The notes: a model not told the origin generated them from the letters alone. Positions 18,134 through 27,323 are shown, counted from the stretch's first letter. The stretch is DNA of 43,935 nt from Holophagaceae bacterium (GCA_023257195.1 JALRCU010000019.1:1-43935); one strand, 5' to 3'. A program made the numbers and translations.

Positions 18134-19336
18134 TTAAGCGATGATGTTACTCACATTACCGGCACCAACCGTACGTCCACCTTCACGAATGGCGAACTTG
18201 AGGCCTTTGTCCATAGCAATAGGAGCAATCAATTCGACTTCGAGCGTGATGTTATCGCCGGGCATAACCATTTCTCGTCCTGCTTCTAGTTTGATCGAGC
18301 CGGTCACGTCAGTAGTTCGGAAATAGAATTGAGGACGGTAATTGTTAAAGAACGGAGTATGACGTCCGCCTTCCTCTTTGGTCAGGACATAGATTTGAGC
18401 TGTGAATTTGGTGTGAGGGGTAATACTGCCGGGTTTAGCGAGAACTTGGCCGCGTTCAACGTCTTTACGTTCAACACCGCGAAGCAAAATACCAGCATTG
18501 TCACCGGCCTGACCTTCGTCGAGGCTCTTACGGAACATTTCGACTCCTGTCACAACCTTCTTTTCGGTTGCCTTAAGGCCGATGATTTCAATTTCTTCCC
18601 CGACTTTCACGACACCCGCCTCAATACGACCCGTCACAACGGTTCCTCGACCCGTGATAGTGAAGACGTCCTCTACGGGCATGATAAAGGGTTTATCAAT
18701 ATCGCGCTTGGGAGTGGGAATGTATTTGTCGACTTCAGCCATCAAATCCAAAATACACTTGCATTTAGGATCGTCAGGATTACCGGTAGCAGCAATAGCA
18801 TCGAGGGCTTGACGAGCTGAACCGCCAACGATGGGAATTTCGTCTCCAGGGAATTGGTAGGACTTGAGTAAGTCACGAATTTCTTCTTTGACAAGATCCG
18901 CTAACTCAGGGTCAGCGATATCCATCTTGTTCAAGAAGACCACCATCGCTGGCACACCGACTTGGCGAGCCAAGAGAATGTGTTCCCGTGTTTGAGGCAT
19001 CGGACCGTCCGTGGCTGCAACAACAAGAATTGCACCGTCCATCTGAGCAGCACCGGTGATCATGTTTTTCACATAATCGGCGTGACCTGGGCAATCCACG
19101 TGGGCATAATGACGAGCTTCCGTCTGATATTCCACATGAGCGGTGTTAATGGTGATACCACGAGCTTTTTCTTCCGGAGCAGAGTCGATCTGTTCATAGG
19201 ATTTAGTTTCGCCACCAAATTTTTTGGAAAGCACGAAAGTAATCGCAGCAGTGAGAGTCGTCTTACCATGATCAACATGGCCGATGGTGCCGATATTGAT
19301 ATGGGGTTTAGAACGATCAAATTTTTCTTTGGCCAC
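18134..19336 (-). CDS. tuf: Elongation factor Tu
   Basis: Delivers aminoacyl-tRNA to the ribosome as a GTPase. 400 residues with [10 protein letters not shown] (P-loop), the switch Thr in [21 protein letters not shown], and the C-terminal barrel ending [10 protein letters not shown]. Only one tuf copy is in the window. It follows the tRNA-Tyr/Gly/Thr group. Confidence 0.99.
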   Translation of the reverse strand: MAKEKFDRSKPHINIGTIGHVDHGKTTLTAAITFVLSKKFGGETKSYEQIDSAPEEKARGITINTAHVEYQTEARHYAHVDCPGHADYVKNMITGAAQMDGAILVVAATDGPMPQTREHILLARQVGVPAMVVFLNKMDIADPELADLVKEEIRDLLKSYQFPGDEIPIVGGSARQALDAIAATGNPDDPKCKCILDLMAEVDKYIPTPKRDIDKPFIMPVEDVFTITGRGTVVTGRIEAGVVKVGEEIEIIGLKATEKKVVTGVEMFRKSLDEGQAGDNAGILLRGVERKDVERGQVLAKPGSITPHTKFTAQIYVLTKEEGGRHTPFFNNYRPQFYFRTTDVTGSIKLEAGREMVMPGDNITLEVELIAPIAMDKGLKFAIREGGRTVGAGNVSNIIA

Positions 19337-19389
19337 AGGGACCTCCTAAAAAATAAAAGTTAAAAAAACAAAAAGATAAAGAAAACAAA

Positions 19390-19464
<75 letters not shown>

Positions 19465-19482
19465 CATAACACTTGGCAGCGA

Positions 19483-19558
<76 letters not shown>

Positions 19559-19586
19559 CTGATGCACAACGCAAGAAGTTTAATAA

Positions 19587-19674
19587 TGGTGCCGAGAGAA
19601 GGATTCGAACCTCCGTAGGGCGTCAGCCCGGCAGATTTACAGTCTGCTGCCATTAACCACTCGGCCATCTCGGC
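19587..19674 (-). tRNA. tRNA-Tyr (anticodon GTA)
   Basis: A class II tRNA with a long variable arm. Acceptor GCCGAGA with TCTCGGC, anticodon stem GCAGA/TCTGC around CTGTAAA, and an encoded CCA at 19589-19587. It is the first gene of the cluster. Confidence 0.97.
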
Positions 19675-19713
19675 ATTGCGCCTTCTGGAAGGGCATGATC
19701 GAAAGATACGGGC

Positions 19714-19774
19714 AAAAAACCACTTTGGAATCTCCTCGAAGATTCCAAATAACATTCTGAAATGAAGTCAGAAT
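19714..19774 (-). promoter_or_regulatory. Tandem hairpins with T-run in the tRNA-tuf leader (possible attenuator)
   Basis: Read on the minus strand: hairpin ATTCTGA/TCAGAAT (19774-19754), then a perfect 10-bp hairpin TTTGGAATCT/AGATTCCAAA (19749-19724), four bases, and six T (19719-19714). This is terminator-like and lies downstream of the likely start site but upstream of tRNA-Tyr. It may instead end readthrough from rlmB. Confidence 0.55.
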
Positions 19775-19794
19775 TTCCCATGCTGGGAATAGAA

Positions 19795-19823
19795 AATATA
19801 GCACTTAGCCTGCTCTTCCTCAA
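19795..19823 (-). promoter_or_regulatory. Strong promoter of the tRNA-tuf-nusG-rpl-rpo cluster
   Basis: On the minus strand TTGAGG (19823-19818), a 17-base spacer ending in TGC, and TATATT (19800-19795): a near-consensus sigma-70 promoter with an extended -10. Transcription would start near 19788. Confidence 0.75.
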
Positions 19824-19859
19824 GGGAAAAACAAATCTAATGGGTCTCCTGCCCAATCT

Positions 19860-20591
19860 TTATGGGCTCTTTGTCCTGACTGCAAGAACCCGAAAAAGGG
19901 CGATGGCTGTGGCCGCAGAGGCGTTCAAGCTCTCCGTGGACCCCGGCATTGGAATATGGAGGCGTCGATCACACCGTTCACTAATTTTTTGATGCAGCCC
20001 CTCGCCTTCCGATCCAATGACCAAAACAAGAGAGCGGTCAAAGGCCTCATTGAGGTAATTATCCGTTTCATCTCCCGACGATAATCCATAAATCCAAGCA
20101 CCTGCATCTTTGAGATCGTCGAGCGCTCGGCCTAAATTAGTGACACGAGCAATGGGTACACGACCGGCAGTTCCTGCGCTCGCTCGGACAGCGGATTCGG
20201 TAAGACTCGCCGAACGGCGTTCCGGGAGAATAACTCCATCGACTCCCGCTGCCGAACAAGTTCTCAGGATCGCACCTAAATTTTGTGGGTCCATGATGCC
20301 GTCGAGGGCAACGAGAAGGACTTGATTTTTCTTTGAATTCATCAAGGGGAAAAAAGTAGCCAGTTCAACATAGGCGATTTCAGAGCCCTCTCCAATCATG
20401 CCTTGGTGCCGGATCCCATTGGACTTGCGGTCAAGAGCTTCGGGGGGTTCTTGGTGGATCACGACGCGAGCTTCTCGGGCTAGTTTTCGAAAAGGAGTCA
20501 CACGATCCCAAATGGTTGACGAGATCCAAAGCGTGTGGAGTTCACCTCGATGAAGTGCCTCCTCGCATGCATGGGGGCCTAAGAATTTCAT
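19860..20591 (-). CDS. rlmB: 23S rRNA 2'-O-methyltransferase, RlmB/TrmH (SpoU) family
   Basis: A 243-residue knotted (SPOUT) methyltransferase. An N-terminal substrate-binding part (1-80) is followed by the three SpoU motifs: DPQNLGAILRTC near 100, LVLVIGSEGEGL near 195, and IPMPGSTESLNASAATAIALF, split around residue 220-235. The last usually reads SLNVS and here is SLNAS. RlmB methylates G2251 in E. coli; related TrmH enzymes act on tRNA, so the exact target is inferred. It starts only three bases after the stop of the porin gene, so the two are probably co-transcribed. Confidence 0.85.
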   Translation of the reverse strand: MKFLGPHACEEALHRGELHTLWISSTIWDRVTPFRKLAREARVVIHQEPPEALDRKSNGIRHQGMIGEGSEIAYVELATFFPLMNSKKNQVLLVALDGIMDPQNLGAILRTCSAAGVDGVILPERRSASLTESAVRASAGTAGRVPIARVTNLGRALDDLKDAGAWIYGLSSGDETDNYLNEAFDRSLVLVIGSEGEGLHQKISERCDRRLHIPMPGSTESLNASAATAIALFRVLAVRTKSP

Positions 20592-20594
20592 AAA

Positions 20595-21977
20595 CTAGAA
20601 GCGCGTCTTATAGCCGATAGCAATCATGTGCCCCATGCCTTCAACTCCGACCGGAGTTCCGGTGGGACTAAATCCGCCTGAATTCCAAGAGCCGTCTAGA
20701 GTCTTCGACTCGATGTCGCGAGATTGTCGAATTTGATAACCCAAATTCCACTCTCCACCCCACCCGATATAACTAAAGCCCGCAGAAAATGTCGAGCTCG
20801 CAGCTCCTCCCAAAATGGGATTTACATAAACATCGGAAAGTGTTGATTGATCCTGAGAAAATCCTGCGCGAAGAGTCCAGCTTTGATTCAGTGTGATATC
20901 TGCACCTAGGGAGAGCCCTATACTAGGCCGTCCACTGCGAAGGCTATTTGCGGACGGGGCAAAAGATAAAACGGAAGGGGTACTGATGGTTCCCGAAACG
21001 TTTACTAAAGACGGCCAATCGGGAATGGAAAAATTACCAAACATTCGTCGTACATCTAATTCCATCGTGAAGGTTGTATTAGGGCGAAACCTTATGCCCC
21101 ATGTTAGGCGACTTGGAAGTTCTAGGCTCCCCGTGCCGGGTCGCGATGTGGTGTTAGCCGTGAGAGTCAAGCCCGACGCAATTCCACCAACAAGGGGGTT
21201 GCCGAAGCCAGTATTGGAATAAAAGAGCGGGGCGCCTGACAGTGTTGAAGAGAGAGGCAGAGACTTTTGGAGGCCTGATTGGTAAGCAAAACCCATACTC
21301 CATCTTGAATTTATGGCCCATCGACCACCAACTTGAAAAACAGGACTGCTTATCGATGCGGATTGCATTAGACGCTGTTCAAAAACTCCAAGCGAAGGGT
21401 TCACTGCGGAAACGGGAGCGTTAGGATTGGAGGGAATAACCCCTCGTAATGAGAGACCGCCAATATAATCCGTGGTAAGCATCCCCATGCCTATACCCAA
21501 AGAAAATTCAGGATGCGTTGAGGGAGAAAAGGCAATTTGAGCGAGAGTTTGTCGACCCACAAGAGATAGTCGATCTCCGAAAAAGCGAGTAAAGGATCCA
21601 CTCCCAAAATCTAAGTGTCTCGAGAATGTACTTTCAGAATGAAGACCCAAGCTCCATGAAGGATTAAGTTTCCAAGCTAATCCAAAGGCGGGGATGGATC
21701 GATTACGGTCTGAAGAATAGAGGGTGGTTTGATTTGATTGGAGTGTTTGCTGAGTGGATTGCATTTCCAAACCGAGCGAAATAAATACTGATCGACTGTC
21801 TTGAAGAGTGGTGAGCAAAGCTGGATTGAAAGTTGATGCCTCAAGGCTTCTTCCATAAGAGACCTGAGCTCCTGAACGGGCAATGCCCACAGGGTCCGAG
21901 GTTAATAACCAAGGAGACTGTGCACAAAGAACCCCTGATACAAAAGTGAAGTAAAAATATTTTAGGTGGCGCTGCAT
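20595..21977 (-). CDS. OmpP1/FadL/TodX-family outer-membrane protein
   Basis: 460 residues with an N-terminal signal peptide (cut near VLCAQS). The conserved start of the FadL family follows: a Gly/Ala-rich segment with ASTFNPALLT resembling the N-P-A motif. Alternating beta strands run to a terminal strand ending in YKTRF, with the C-terminal Phe typical of BAM-inserted barrels. FadL proteins move hydrophobic compounds such as long-chain fatty acids across the outer membrane; the substrate here is unknown. It stands directly before rlmB. Confidence 0.8.
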   Translation of the reverse strand: MQRHLKYFYFTFVSGVLCAQSPWLLTSDPVGIARSGAQVSYGRSLEASTFNPALLTTLQDSRSVFISLGLEMQSTQQTLQSNQTTLYSSDRNRSIPAFGLAWKLNPSWSLGLHSESTFSRHLDFGSGSFTRFFGDRLSLVGRQTLAQIAFSPSTHPEFSLGIGMGMLTTDYIGGLSLRGVIPSNPNAPVSAVNPSLGVFEQRLMQSASISSPVFQVGGRWAINSRWSMGFAYQSGLQKSLPLSSTLSGAPLFYSNTGFGNPLVGGIASGLTLTANTTSRPGTGSLELPSRLTWGIRFRPNTTFTMELDVRRMFGNFSIPDWPSLVNVSGTISTPSVLSFAPSANSLRSGRPSIGLSLGADITLNQSWTLRAGFSQDQSTLSDVYVNPILGGAASSTFSAGFSYIGWGGEWNLGYQIRQSRDIESKTLDGSWNSGGFSPTGTPVGVEGMGHMIAIGYKTRF

Positions 21978-22073
21978 GAATACCTCAATAAGTAAAGACT
22001 AACTAAGTAATGCTTGAAATTAAACTTCTGTTCCTTAGAGGGATTTTGCCGAGGATCTCTATGAAACGGTCCT

Positions 22074-22376
22074 TTAGCGGCGGGACCCCCGAGAGACGCT
22101 TATAAGTACAAGACTAATGAGTTCCCATAGTTCGATAAGGGCTGCGGTACATAAAAGGACACCCAACCCTAGGAGAATGCCATTCCCCCAGAGCGAGGTG
22201 AAGAGATATACAAGGGGGGTATGGACAACAAAGGACGCCACTTCAAGATGTGGGCGGCCAAAAAGTATCAGCATGACTAGTAGAATGCCTCCCCAAGCGA
22301 GGTATATAAATCTCATAAACTTTATAATTAACTCTAGGACAAACCAACCTTCGGAAGATTTCTTTAGTTTTGCCAT
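22074..22376 (-). CDS. Small membrane protein of unknown function
   Basis: 100 residues, not recognised. A basic start (MAKLKKSSEG) is followed by hydrophobic stretches at about 12-43 and 52-95, giving two or three membrane passes, and a basic tail (RGSRR). It sits 33 bases after a TauE/SafE permease gene on the same strand and could be co-transcribed with it. Confidence 0.6.
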   Translation of the reverse strand: MAKLKKSSEGWFVLELIIKFMRFIYLAWGGILLVMLILFGRPHLEVASFVVHTPLVYLFTSLWGNGILLGLGVLLCTAALIELWELISLVLISVSRGSRR

Positions 22377-22409
22377 GGGTGCCTATCGCTTTTTTTCGGA
22401 CAGTAAATT

Positions 22410-23192
22410 TTAGGTGTGCTGAAAAATAGTTTGCCAGATCAATCTTGCAACGAGAACCGTCACAACAATAATGAAAACTTTGCGAACCCATGCGCTACCT
22501 TGTTGAATGGCAAATCGGGCCCCCACCCAACCGCCTATTCCATTGGCAACAGCCATCGGTAAAGCCACCTGCCAAATCCAACTTCCCCGAGAGACAAAGA
22601 TAACCAAACTCGCTATATTGGACGCCCAGTTCACCGATTTAGCCATAGCGCTGGATCGTAAAAAATCAAACCCCAAAACAGCGACAAATAAAAAGATAAG
22701 GAGGGAGCCTGTTCCAGGTCCAAAAAAACCATCATACCCCCCCATAATAAAAGCGATGAAATTAGTCGCTATTTTTTCACGGGTGGCGGATAGCTTTGGC
22801 TCATGGTGTCTTCCAGCGGAAGGTTTAGCCATGGTGAAGATCAACATCGAGATGAGTAAGATTAAAATAATAGGTCTCAGAAGTTGTGGGTCGAGTTTAT
22901 AGGCTAGTTGGACCCCTAGCGTAGCTCCCGTCATGGCGAATAGAATGGGTGCCACCATGGATTGCCATGGGATGATTTGGCTTCGAATAAATTTGAGAGC
23001 AGCCATCGTGGTACCGGTCCCGGCCAAAACTTTATTCGTTCCCAAGATCGTCGGTAGGGGGGTCGAAAAAGGCAAGCCGGCCATCAAAGCAGGGATCGTA
23101 ATTAATCCACCGCCCCCCACAACCGCATCAAAGAATGCAGCGGCAAACGAGGCCAAGCAAAGAAGACCCAGCACCCAAAAAGATATTTCCAC
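22410..23192 (-). CDS. TauE/SafE-type (TSUP) membrane permease
   Basis: 260 residues with about eight hydrophobic segments and two related halves. The family signatures are DAVVGGGGLITIPALM near residue 22 and GGYDGFFGPGTGS near 150. TSUP proteins carry sulfite, sulfonates or other organic anions across the inner membrane; the substrate cannot be told from sequence and no sulfur genes are nearby. It follows frr with 21 bases between. Confidence 0.88.
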   Translation of the reverse strand: MEISFWVLGLLCLASFAAAFFDAVVGGGGLITIPALMAGLPFSTPLPTILGTNKVLAGTGTTMAALKFIRSQIIPWQSMVAPILFAMTGATLGVQLAYKLDPQLLRPIILILLISMLIFTMAKPSAGRHHEPKLSATREKIATNFIAFIMGGYDGFFGPGTGSLLIFLFVAVLGFDFLRSSAMAKSVNWASNIASLVIFVSRGSWIWQVALPMAVANGIGGWVGARFAIQQGSAWVRKVFIIVVTVLVARLIWQTIFQHT

Positions 23193-23213
23193 AAAAATCC
23201 TAGGAGAAAAGTT

Positions 23214-23783
23214 TTAGATCTTAAGAATCTCAGTTTCTTTATGTTTTATAACCTCGTCCACTTCCTTAATGTGAGCATCGGTCGTTCGTTGAATATCTTC
23301 AAGCGCTTTTTTTGCGGCATCCTCACTCAAACCTTGCGTTTTATCCTTTTCTATACTTTTAATATCGTCATTGGCATCTCTTCGAACATTACGAATCGCA
23401 GTTTTGATGTCCTCGCCCATTTTATGAAGGGTTTTAACTAGTTCTTTACGTCGCTCTTCTGTAAGAGCAGGAATGGGAATTCTTACCACGTTTCCGTCGC
23501 TACCGGGATTCAGTCCTAGTCCGCTTTTTTGGATCGCAAGCTCAATGGCTTTAATTGCAGTTTTATCAAAGGGGGTGATCACAAGAAGCGATCCTTCGGG
23601 CACACTCACATTGCCCATTTGGTTGATGGGTAACATTGACCCGTAATATTCGACTTGGACGCTATCAAGTATGGAGGCATTGGCGCGACCTGTTCGCACA
23701 GTTGCCATTTCTTTTTTTAACATCTCTATCGACGCCCGCATTTTCTTTTTAGTATCTTGAAGAACATTGTCCAAGGTATTCAC
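23214..23783 (-). CDS. frr: Ribosome recycling factor
   Basis: Splits post-termination ribosomes together with EF-G. 189 residues, close to the normal 185. It has VRTGRANASILD, YYGSMLPINQMGNVSVPE and the C-terminal helix with LTEERRKELVKTLHKMGED and IRNVRRDAND. pyrH and tsf, often upstream, are not here; purM precedes it by 13 bases. Confidence 0.98.
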   Translation of the reverse strand: MNTLDNVLQDTKKKMRASIEMLKKEMATVRTGRANASILDSVQVEYYGSMLPINQMGNVSVPEGSLLVITPFDKTAIKAIELAIQKSGLGLNPGSDGNVVRIPIPALTEERRKELVKTLHKMGEDIKTAIRNVRRDANDDIKSIEKDKTQGLSEDAAKKALEDIQRTTDAHIKEVDEVIKHKETEILKI

Positions 23784-23796
23784 GATTACTCCTGAC

Positions 23797-24840
23797 TTAA
23801 GATTGAAACTTCACAAGACCCGTACCTGCTTTGAGGCGTCCTAAAACCCAAGCCCCGCTCTGCTGTGATTGTAAGTGATCTAACACCGGATTGGATTGAT
23901 CTTTATCCACAATCACCACCATACCCACCCCTAAGTTAAAGGCCTGCGACGCTTCTTCCATAGATAAGCGTCCCTCCTCAATTAAAAAGCGAAAGAGCGG
24001 GGGGATCTCCCACGAACTTCGTTGGACTTCCGCATCAAGGTGCGAAGGAAGTACTCGAGGAATATTGTCGGTCAGCCCTCCTCCGGTGATATGAGCCATG
24101 CCTTTAATTTTTTGTCCTTCAATCAGGGGCATCAGGGGAGTTAAATAACTCCGATGAACGGCGAGAAGTAGATCTCCAATCAATTCGTTGGTTCCAGGTA
24201 GGACCTCGTCTACTCGAAACTGTTTTAATTCAAAGATAATTTTTCGAGCCAAAGAATAACCATTCGTATGTAGTCCTGATGAAGGGAGAGCGATCAAACA
24301 ATCTCCTTCCTTCATGGCTTCGGGTAGAGGAAGAAGAAGCGGCTCGTCGACCACTCCCACAATAGTTCCTGCGACATCGATTTCTCTAGAGGCATAAACT
24401 CCTGGCATCTCGGCTAGTTCACCGCCAATTAGAGAGCAGTTTGAGGCTCGACAGGCGACCGCCATACCACTCACGATCGATTCAATGATCTCGGGCTCTA
24501 AACGATCACTGGCAATATAATCGAGAAAAAATAAAGGACGGGCGCCCTGAACCAATATGTCATTAATGCAATGGTTGACAAGATCTTGCCCAACGGTATC
24601 CCAACGATGGGCAAGCCGAGCGACCTTCATCTTGGTTCCAACCCCATCCATCGAACTGACTAAAATAGGCTTGGTTTCTGAGAATTGAGCCGCAAATAGA
24701 CCACCGAATAAACCCAGATCGCTTCGAACGTTGGGAGTCTTGGTAGTTTTAACTATGGGTTTGATCCGACGAAGGGCTTCATCTTGTCGACTAATGTCGA
24801 CACCGCTTGAGGCATAATTTACACCTTTGTCATCGCTCAT
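23797..24840 (-). CDS. purM: Phosphoribosylformylglycinamidine cyclo-ligase
   Basis: The fifth step of purine synthesis: ATP-dependent ring closure of FGAM to AIR. 347 residues with YASSGVDI, the SMDGVGTKMKVA loop, GGELAEMPGVY and HITGGGLTDNIPR. The start at 24840 is preferred over the in-frame ATG at 24846 because AAGGGG lies six bases before it. It is divergent from folE with only 29 bases between the two start codons. Confidence 0.97.
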   Translation of the reverse strand: MSDDKGVNYASSGVDISRQDEALRRIKPIVKTTKTPNVRSDLGLFGGLFAAQFSETKPILVSSMDGVGTKMKVARLAHRWDTVGQDLVNHCINDILVQGARPLFFLDYIASDRLEPEIIESIVSGMAVACRASNCSLIGGELAEMPGVYASREIDVAGTIVGVVDEPLLLPLPEAMKEGDCLIALPSSGLHTNGYSLARKIIFELKQFRVDEVLPGTNELIGDLLLAVHRSYLTPLMPLIEGQKIKGMAHITGGGLTDNIPRVLPSHLDAEVQRSSWEIPPLFRFLIEEGRLSMEEASQAFNLGVGMVVIVDKDQSNPVLDHLQSQQSGAWVLGRLKAGTGLVKFQS

Positions 24841-24869
24841 TCTCATCCCCTTTATCGTAGGATTTTCCC

Positions 24870-25412
24870 ATGACCTTCAATGATTCCCAAGTACTCCAAT
24901 CTATTGAGAACCTTTTAAGAGGGATGGGCTACGACTTTACGAGCCCAGAAATGAGAGATACCCCTATGCGAGTCAGGGATTATTGGAAAGAGCGGCTTTC
25001 AGGAAGAGAGATTGATCTCTCTAAAGAGTTAGTTGCCATGCCTGGTGAGTTAACTCCTTGCCCCATCATTCTTGAGCATGTCCCCTTCACTTCCACTTGT
25101 GAGCATCATCTGGCCCCTTTTGAGGGTGAGGTAACTTTAGGTTATCTTCCGGGAACTCATGGGATTGTCGGGCTATCGAAGTTGGTTCGAATTGTTCAAG
25201 CTTTTGCTTGGCGACTGCAAGTACAAGAGCGAATGACCCACCAAATAGCCCATGCTCTCGAAAATTATTTAAGCCCTGAGGCCTGGGCCGTTAAGGTCAT
25301 AGGTACCCATACCTGCATGAGCCATCGAGGCGTCAAGACACCGCATGTGCCTGTCACCACTGTGGTTTTGGGTGGAGGCTGGAAAGAGGATCCTCCTTCT
25401 CAGTTCACCTAA
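24870..25412 (+). CDS. folE: GTP cyclohydrolase I
   Basis: Makes 7,8-dihydroneopterin triphosphate from GTP for folate or queuosine-type pathways. 180 residues. The zinc ligands are visible: C77 and H80 in TSTCEHHLAPF, and C149 in HTCMSHRGV. The N-terminal helix is short compared with E. coli (222 aa) but normal for many bacteria. An AGGA site lies nine bases before the ATG. Confidence 0.97.
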   Translation: MTFNDSQVLQSIENLLRGMGYDFTSPEMRDTPMRVRDYWKERLSGREIDLSKELVAMPGELTPCPIILEHVPFTSTCEHHLAPFEGEVTLGYLPGTHGIVGLSKLVRIVQAFAWRLQVQERMTHQIAHALENYLSPEAWAVKVIGTHTCMSHRGVKTPHVPVTTVVLGGGWKEDPPSQFT

Positions 25413-25419
25413 GATTCTC

Positions 25420-25449
25420 GGTTAAGACTAAACTAAGAGTAATTTAACC
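25420..25449 (+). promoter_or_regulatory. Inverted repeat before the superoxide dismutase gene
   Basis: GGTTAA (25420-25425) pairs with TTAACC (25444-25449) in the 55-base gap before sod. It could be a weak hairpin or operator; nothing more can be said. Confidence 0.25.
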
Positions 25450-25467
25450 ATTTACTTAGGAGTTTAT

Positions 25468-26052
25468 ATGGCGCATCAAGCAAAGAATTTCGACAACCTT
25501 AAAGGGGGAGTTTTACAAGGGCTATCGGATGCTCAACTCGATCAGCATTTCACACTCTATAAGGGATACATCACGAAGCTAAATGAGATTGAAGAAAAAT
25601 TAAGTGGGATGGATAACACTAAGTCAAACTATTCATTCAATGAGTACAGTGAACTGAAACGCCGTGAAGCGGTGGCCTTCAATGGATCTTTTTTGCATGA
25701 GCTTTACTTTGAAAATCTAGGTCAAGATGACAAGATTTCTTCTGATCTACAAGGAGCCATGGATGCTCAGGGAGGCAAGGATAAGCTTATTGCTGATCTC
25801 AAGTCCGCAGCCATGTGTGGCCCCGGCTGGGCTGTTCTATCTCGCAATCGTCGTGATGGAAAATTACACACTTACTTTTTTGCCGAGCATCACCTGGGTC
25901 TTCCTATTGAGCAAGATCTTCTTATTGTTTTAGATTCATGGGAACACGCTTTTATGGTGGATTACGGCATTGCGCGAGCCAAATACCTAGATGCTTTTGT
26001 TCAAAATATCAAATGGAGTGAAGTGTCGCGAAGGTTTTCTTCCCGCACTTAA
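25468..26052 (+). CDS. Superoxide dismutase, Fe/Mn family
   Basis: Converts superoxide to peroxide and oxygen. 194 residues. The four metal ligands are present: H27 (DQHFTLYKGY), H77 (GSFLHELYF), D156 and H160 (LDSWEHAF). The sequence is divergent from E. coli SodA/SodB, with an HFTLYKGYITKLN first helix. Iron or manganese preference cannot be read. No signal peptide, so cytoplasmic. It follows folE with 55 bases between and has a good AGGAG site. Confidence 0.9.
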   Translation: MAHQAKNFDNLKGGVLQGLSDAQLDQHFTLYKGYITKLNEIEEKLSGMDNTKSNYSFNEYSELKRREAVAFNGSFLHELYFENLGQDDKISSDLQGAMDAQGGKDKLIADLKSAAMCGPGWAVLSRNRRDGKLHTYFFAEHHLGLPIEQDLLIVLDSWEHAFMVDYGIARAKYLDAFVQNIKWSEVSRRFSSRT

Positions 26053-26058
26053 TTCCCG

Positions 26059-27111
26059 CTAGAGCCCCAATTGCTCTCTCAGATTGCTGGCAATCAATTC
26101 GAATGCTTTTGACTGAGGACTGTCGGGATGTGCTTCCACTAGTGGGATGCCCGTATCACCCCCAATTCGAATTTGGAGATCAATAGGAATTTCTCCTAAA
26201 AAAGGAAGGCTCATGTCCTTCGCAGATTTTTTAACGCCCCCGTGACCAAAGATATTCGATCCAACGCCGCAACTGGGACATAAGTAAGAACTCATGTTTT
26301 CAATCAGTCCCAGGATGGGGACCCCCACTTGAGGACTTTTGAACATTCCAATGGCTTTCTTAGCGTCTAAAAAGGCCACGTCTTGAGGGGTCGACACGAT
26401 GACGGCCCCGCCCACGGCAGGAAGATTAATTTTTTGAATCAAACTGATTTGAATATCACCCGTTCCAGGCGGCAAGTCGATATAAAGAACATCTAAGTCG
26501 CCCCAGAGTACATCACCCAAAAACTGGTCGAGCGCCTTATTCAACATAGGTCCGCGCCAAATTACGGGCCGATCGGCATCAATTAAAAAACCAATTGACA
26601 TCAATTTGACGCCAAATTTTTCGATAGGTTTAATTTTTCCGTCGTCGGTGCCTTCAGGTTTTTCCGTGATACCAAACATCATGCCCATGGAGGGTCCGTA
26701 AAGATCTGCGTCGAGCAACCCAACTTTCATTCCTTGTCGGGCGCTCGCGACGGCAAGATTTGACGCTACGGTACTCTTGCCCACGCCTCCCTTACCACTC
26801 CCGATGACAACACATCGTTTGACGGTAGGAATCAGATGCTTAAATTCAACCTGAGGAGTAGGCTGCCAGTGAAAAAGAACTTGGACGTGGCTCACGCCAG
26901 GTACCTGAAGGATTCGCTGCTCTAGATCATTTTGAATTGTTTTTTCTCGATCCCTATAGGCATCCATCAACATAAGTTTTAAAACGACTTTAGTGTCTTC
27001 GACTTCGATGGATTGTATCGACTTAAGCTGAATTAAGGTGGCCTGTACGCCCGGAACGGTATAGTGGTTCACAACATCAAAAATAGCGGCTCGCGAAATG
27101 GCTGAACTCAT
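26059..27111 (-). CDS. Mrp/ApbC-family iron-sulfur cluster carrier ATPase
   Basis: About 350 residues from the ATG at 27111 (MSSAISRAAIF), after a GGGAG at longer spacing; in-frame ATGs at 27144 and 27231 would add up to 40 residues. It has an N-terminal MIP18/DUF59 domain (about 1-75), then a P-loop ATPase domain with GSGKGGVGKST near residue 105, DADLYGPS, and YIDLPPGTGD. The C-x-x-C in YLCPSCGVG is where a bridging 4Fe-4S cluster binds in ApbC and Nbp35 relatives. It probably delivers clusters to target enzymes in the cytoplasm. Confidence 0.92.
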   Translation of the reverse strand: MSSAISRAAIFDVVNHYTVPGVQATLIQLKSIQSIEVEDTKVVLKLMLMDAYRDREKTIQNDLEQRILQVPGVSHVQVLFHWQPTPQVEFKHLIPTVKRCVVIGSGKGGVGKSTVASNLAVASARQGMKVGLLDADLYGPSMGMMFGITEKPEGTDDGKIKPIEKFGVKLMSIGFLIDADRPVIWRGPMLNKALDQFLGDVLWGDLDVLYIDLPPGTGDIQISLIQKINLPAVGGAVIVSTPQDVAFLDAKKAIGMFKSPQVGVPILGLIENMSSYLCPSCGVGSNIFGHGGVKKSAKDMSLPFLGEIPIDLQIRIGGDTGIPLVEAHPDSPQSKAFELIASNLREQLGL

Positions 27112-27259
27112 AAAATCAAGAATCTCCCGTAAATAGTTTCGCATGAGCCCGGAGGACTTTTTAAGATTCACCACAAGCCTAAAGAATCGGTGAATAAACC
27201 TTTCATTGGTTTTTTTTAACTTTTCAGGCAAACTAAAAGATCAATCTTTATCAACCCAT

Positions 27260-27307
27260 GGCCTGCCCAGGCCTTTTTTACCAACGAGAGGGCAATTTAA
27301 AATTGCC
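27260..27307 (+). promoter_or_regulatory. Terminator-like hairpin and palindrome in the rplY leader
   Basis: GGCCT GCCC AGGCC (27260-27273) followed by six T looks like a small terminator, yet it lies upstream of rplY with no plus-strand gene before it. Eighteen bases further is a perfect palindrome GGCAATTTAAAATTGCC (27291-27307), directly before the ribosome site (27311-27316). Together they could form an attenuator plus a translational or protein-binding control element. Confidence 0.45.
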
Positions 27308-27323
27308 AGGTAGGAGGAATTAA

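Noticed and set aside
19860-20591. Broken SpoU motif 3 in RlmB (SLNAS in place of SLNVS)
   Set aside because: The Asn and Ser that matter are kept and the change is conservative, so the enzyme is likely active.
25468-26052. Superoxide dismutase that lost a metal ligand
   Set aside because: The N-terminal ligand looked absent at first because the usual HH motif is missing, but H27, H77, D156 and H160 are all in place.
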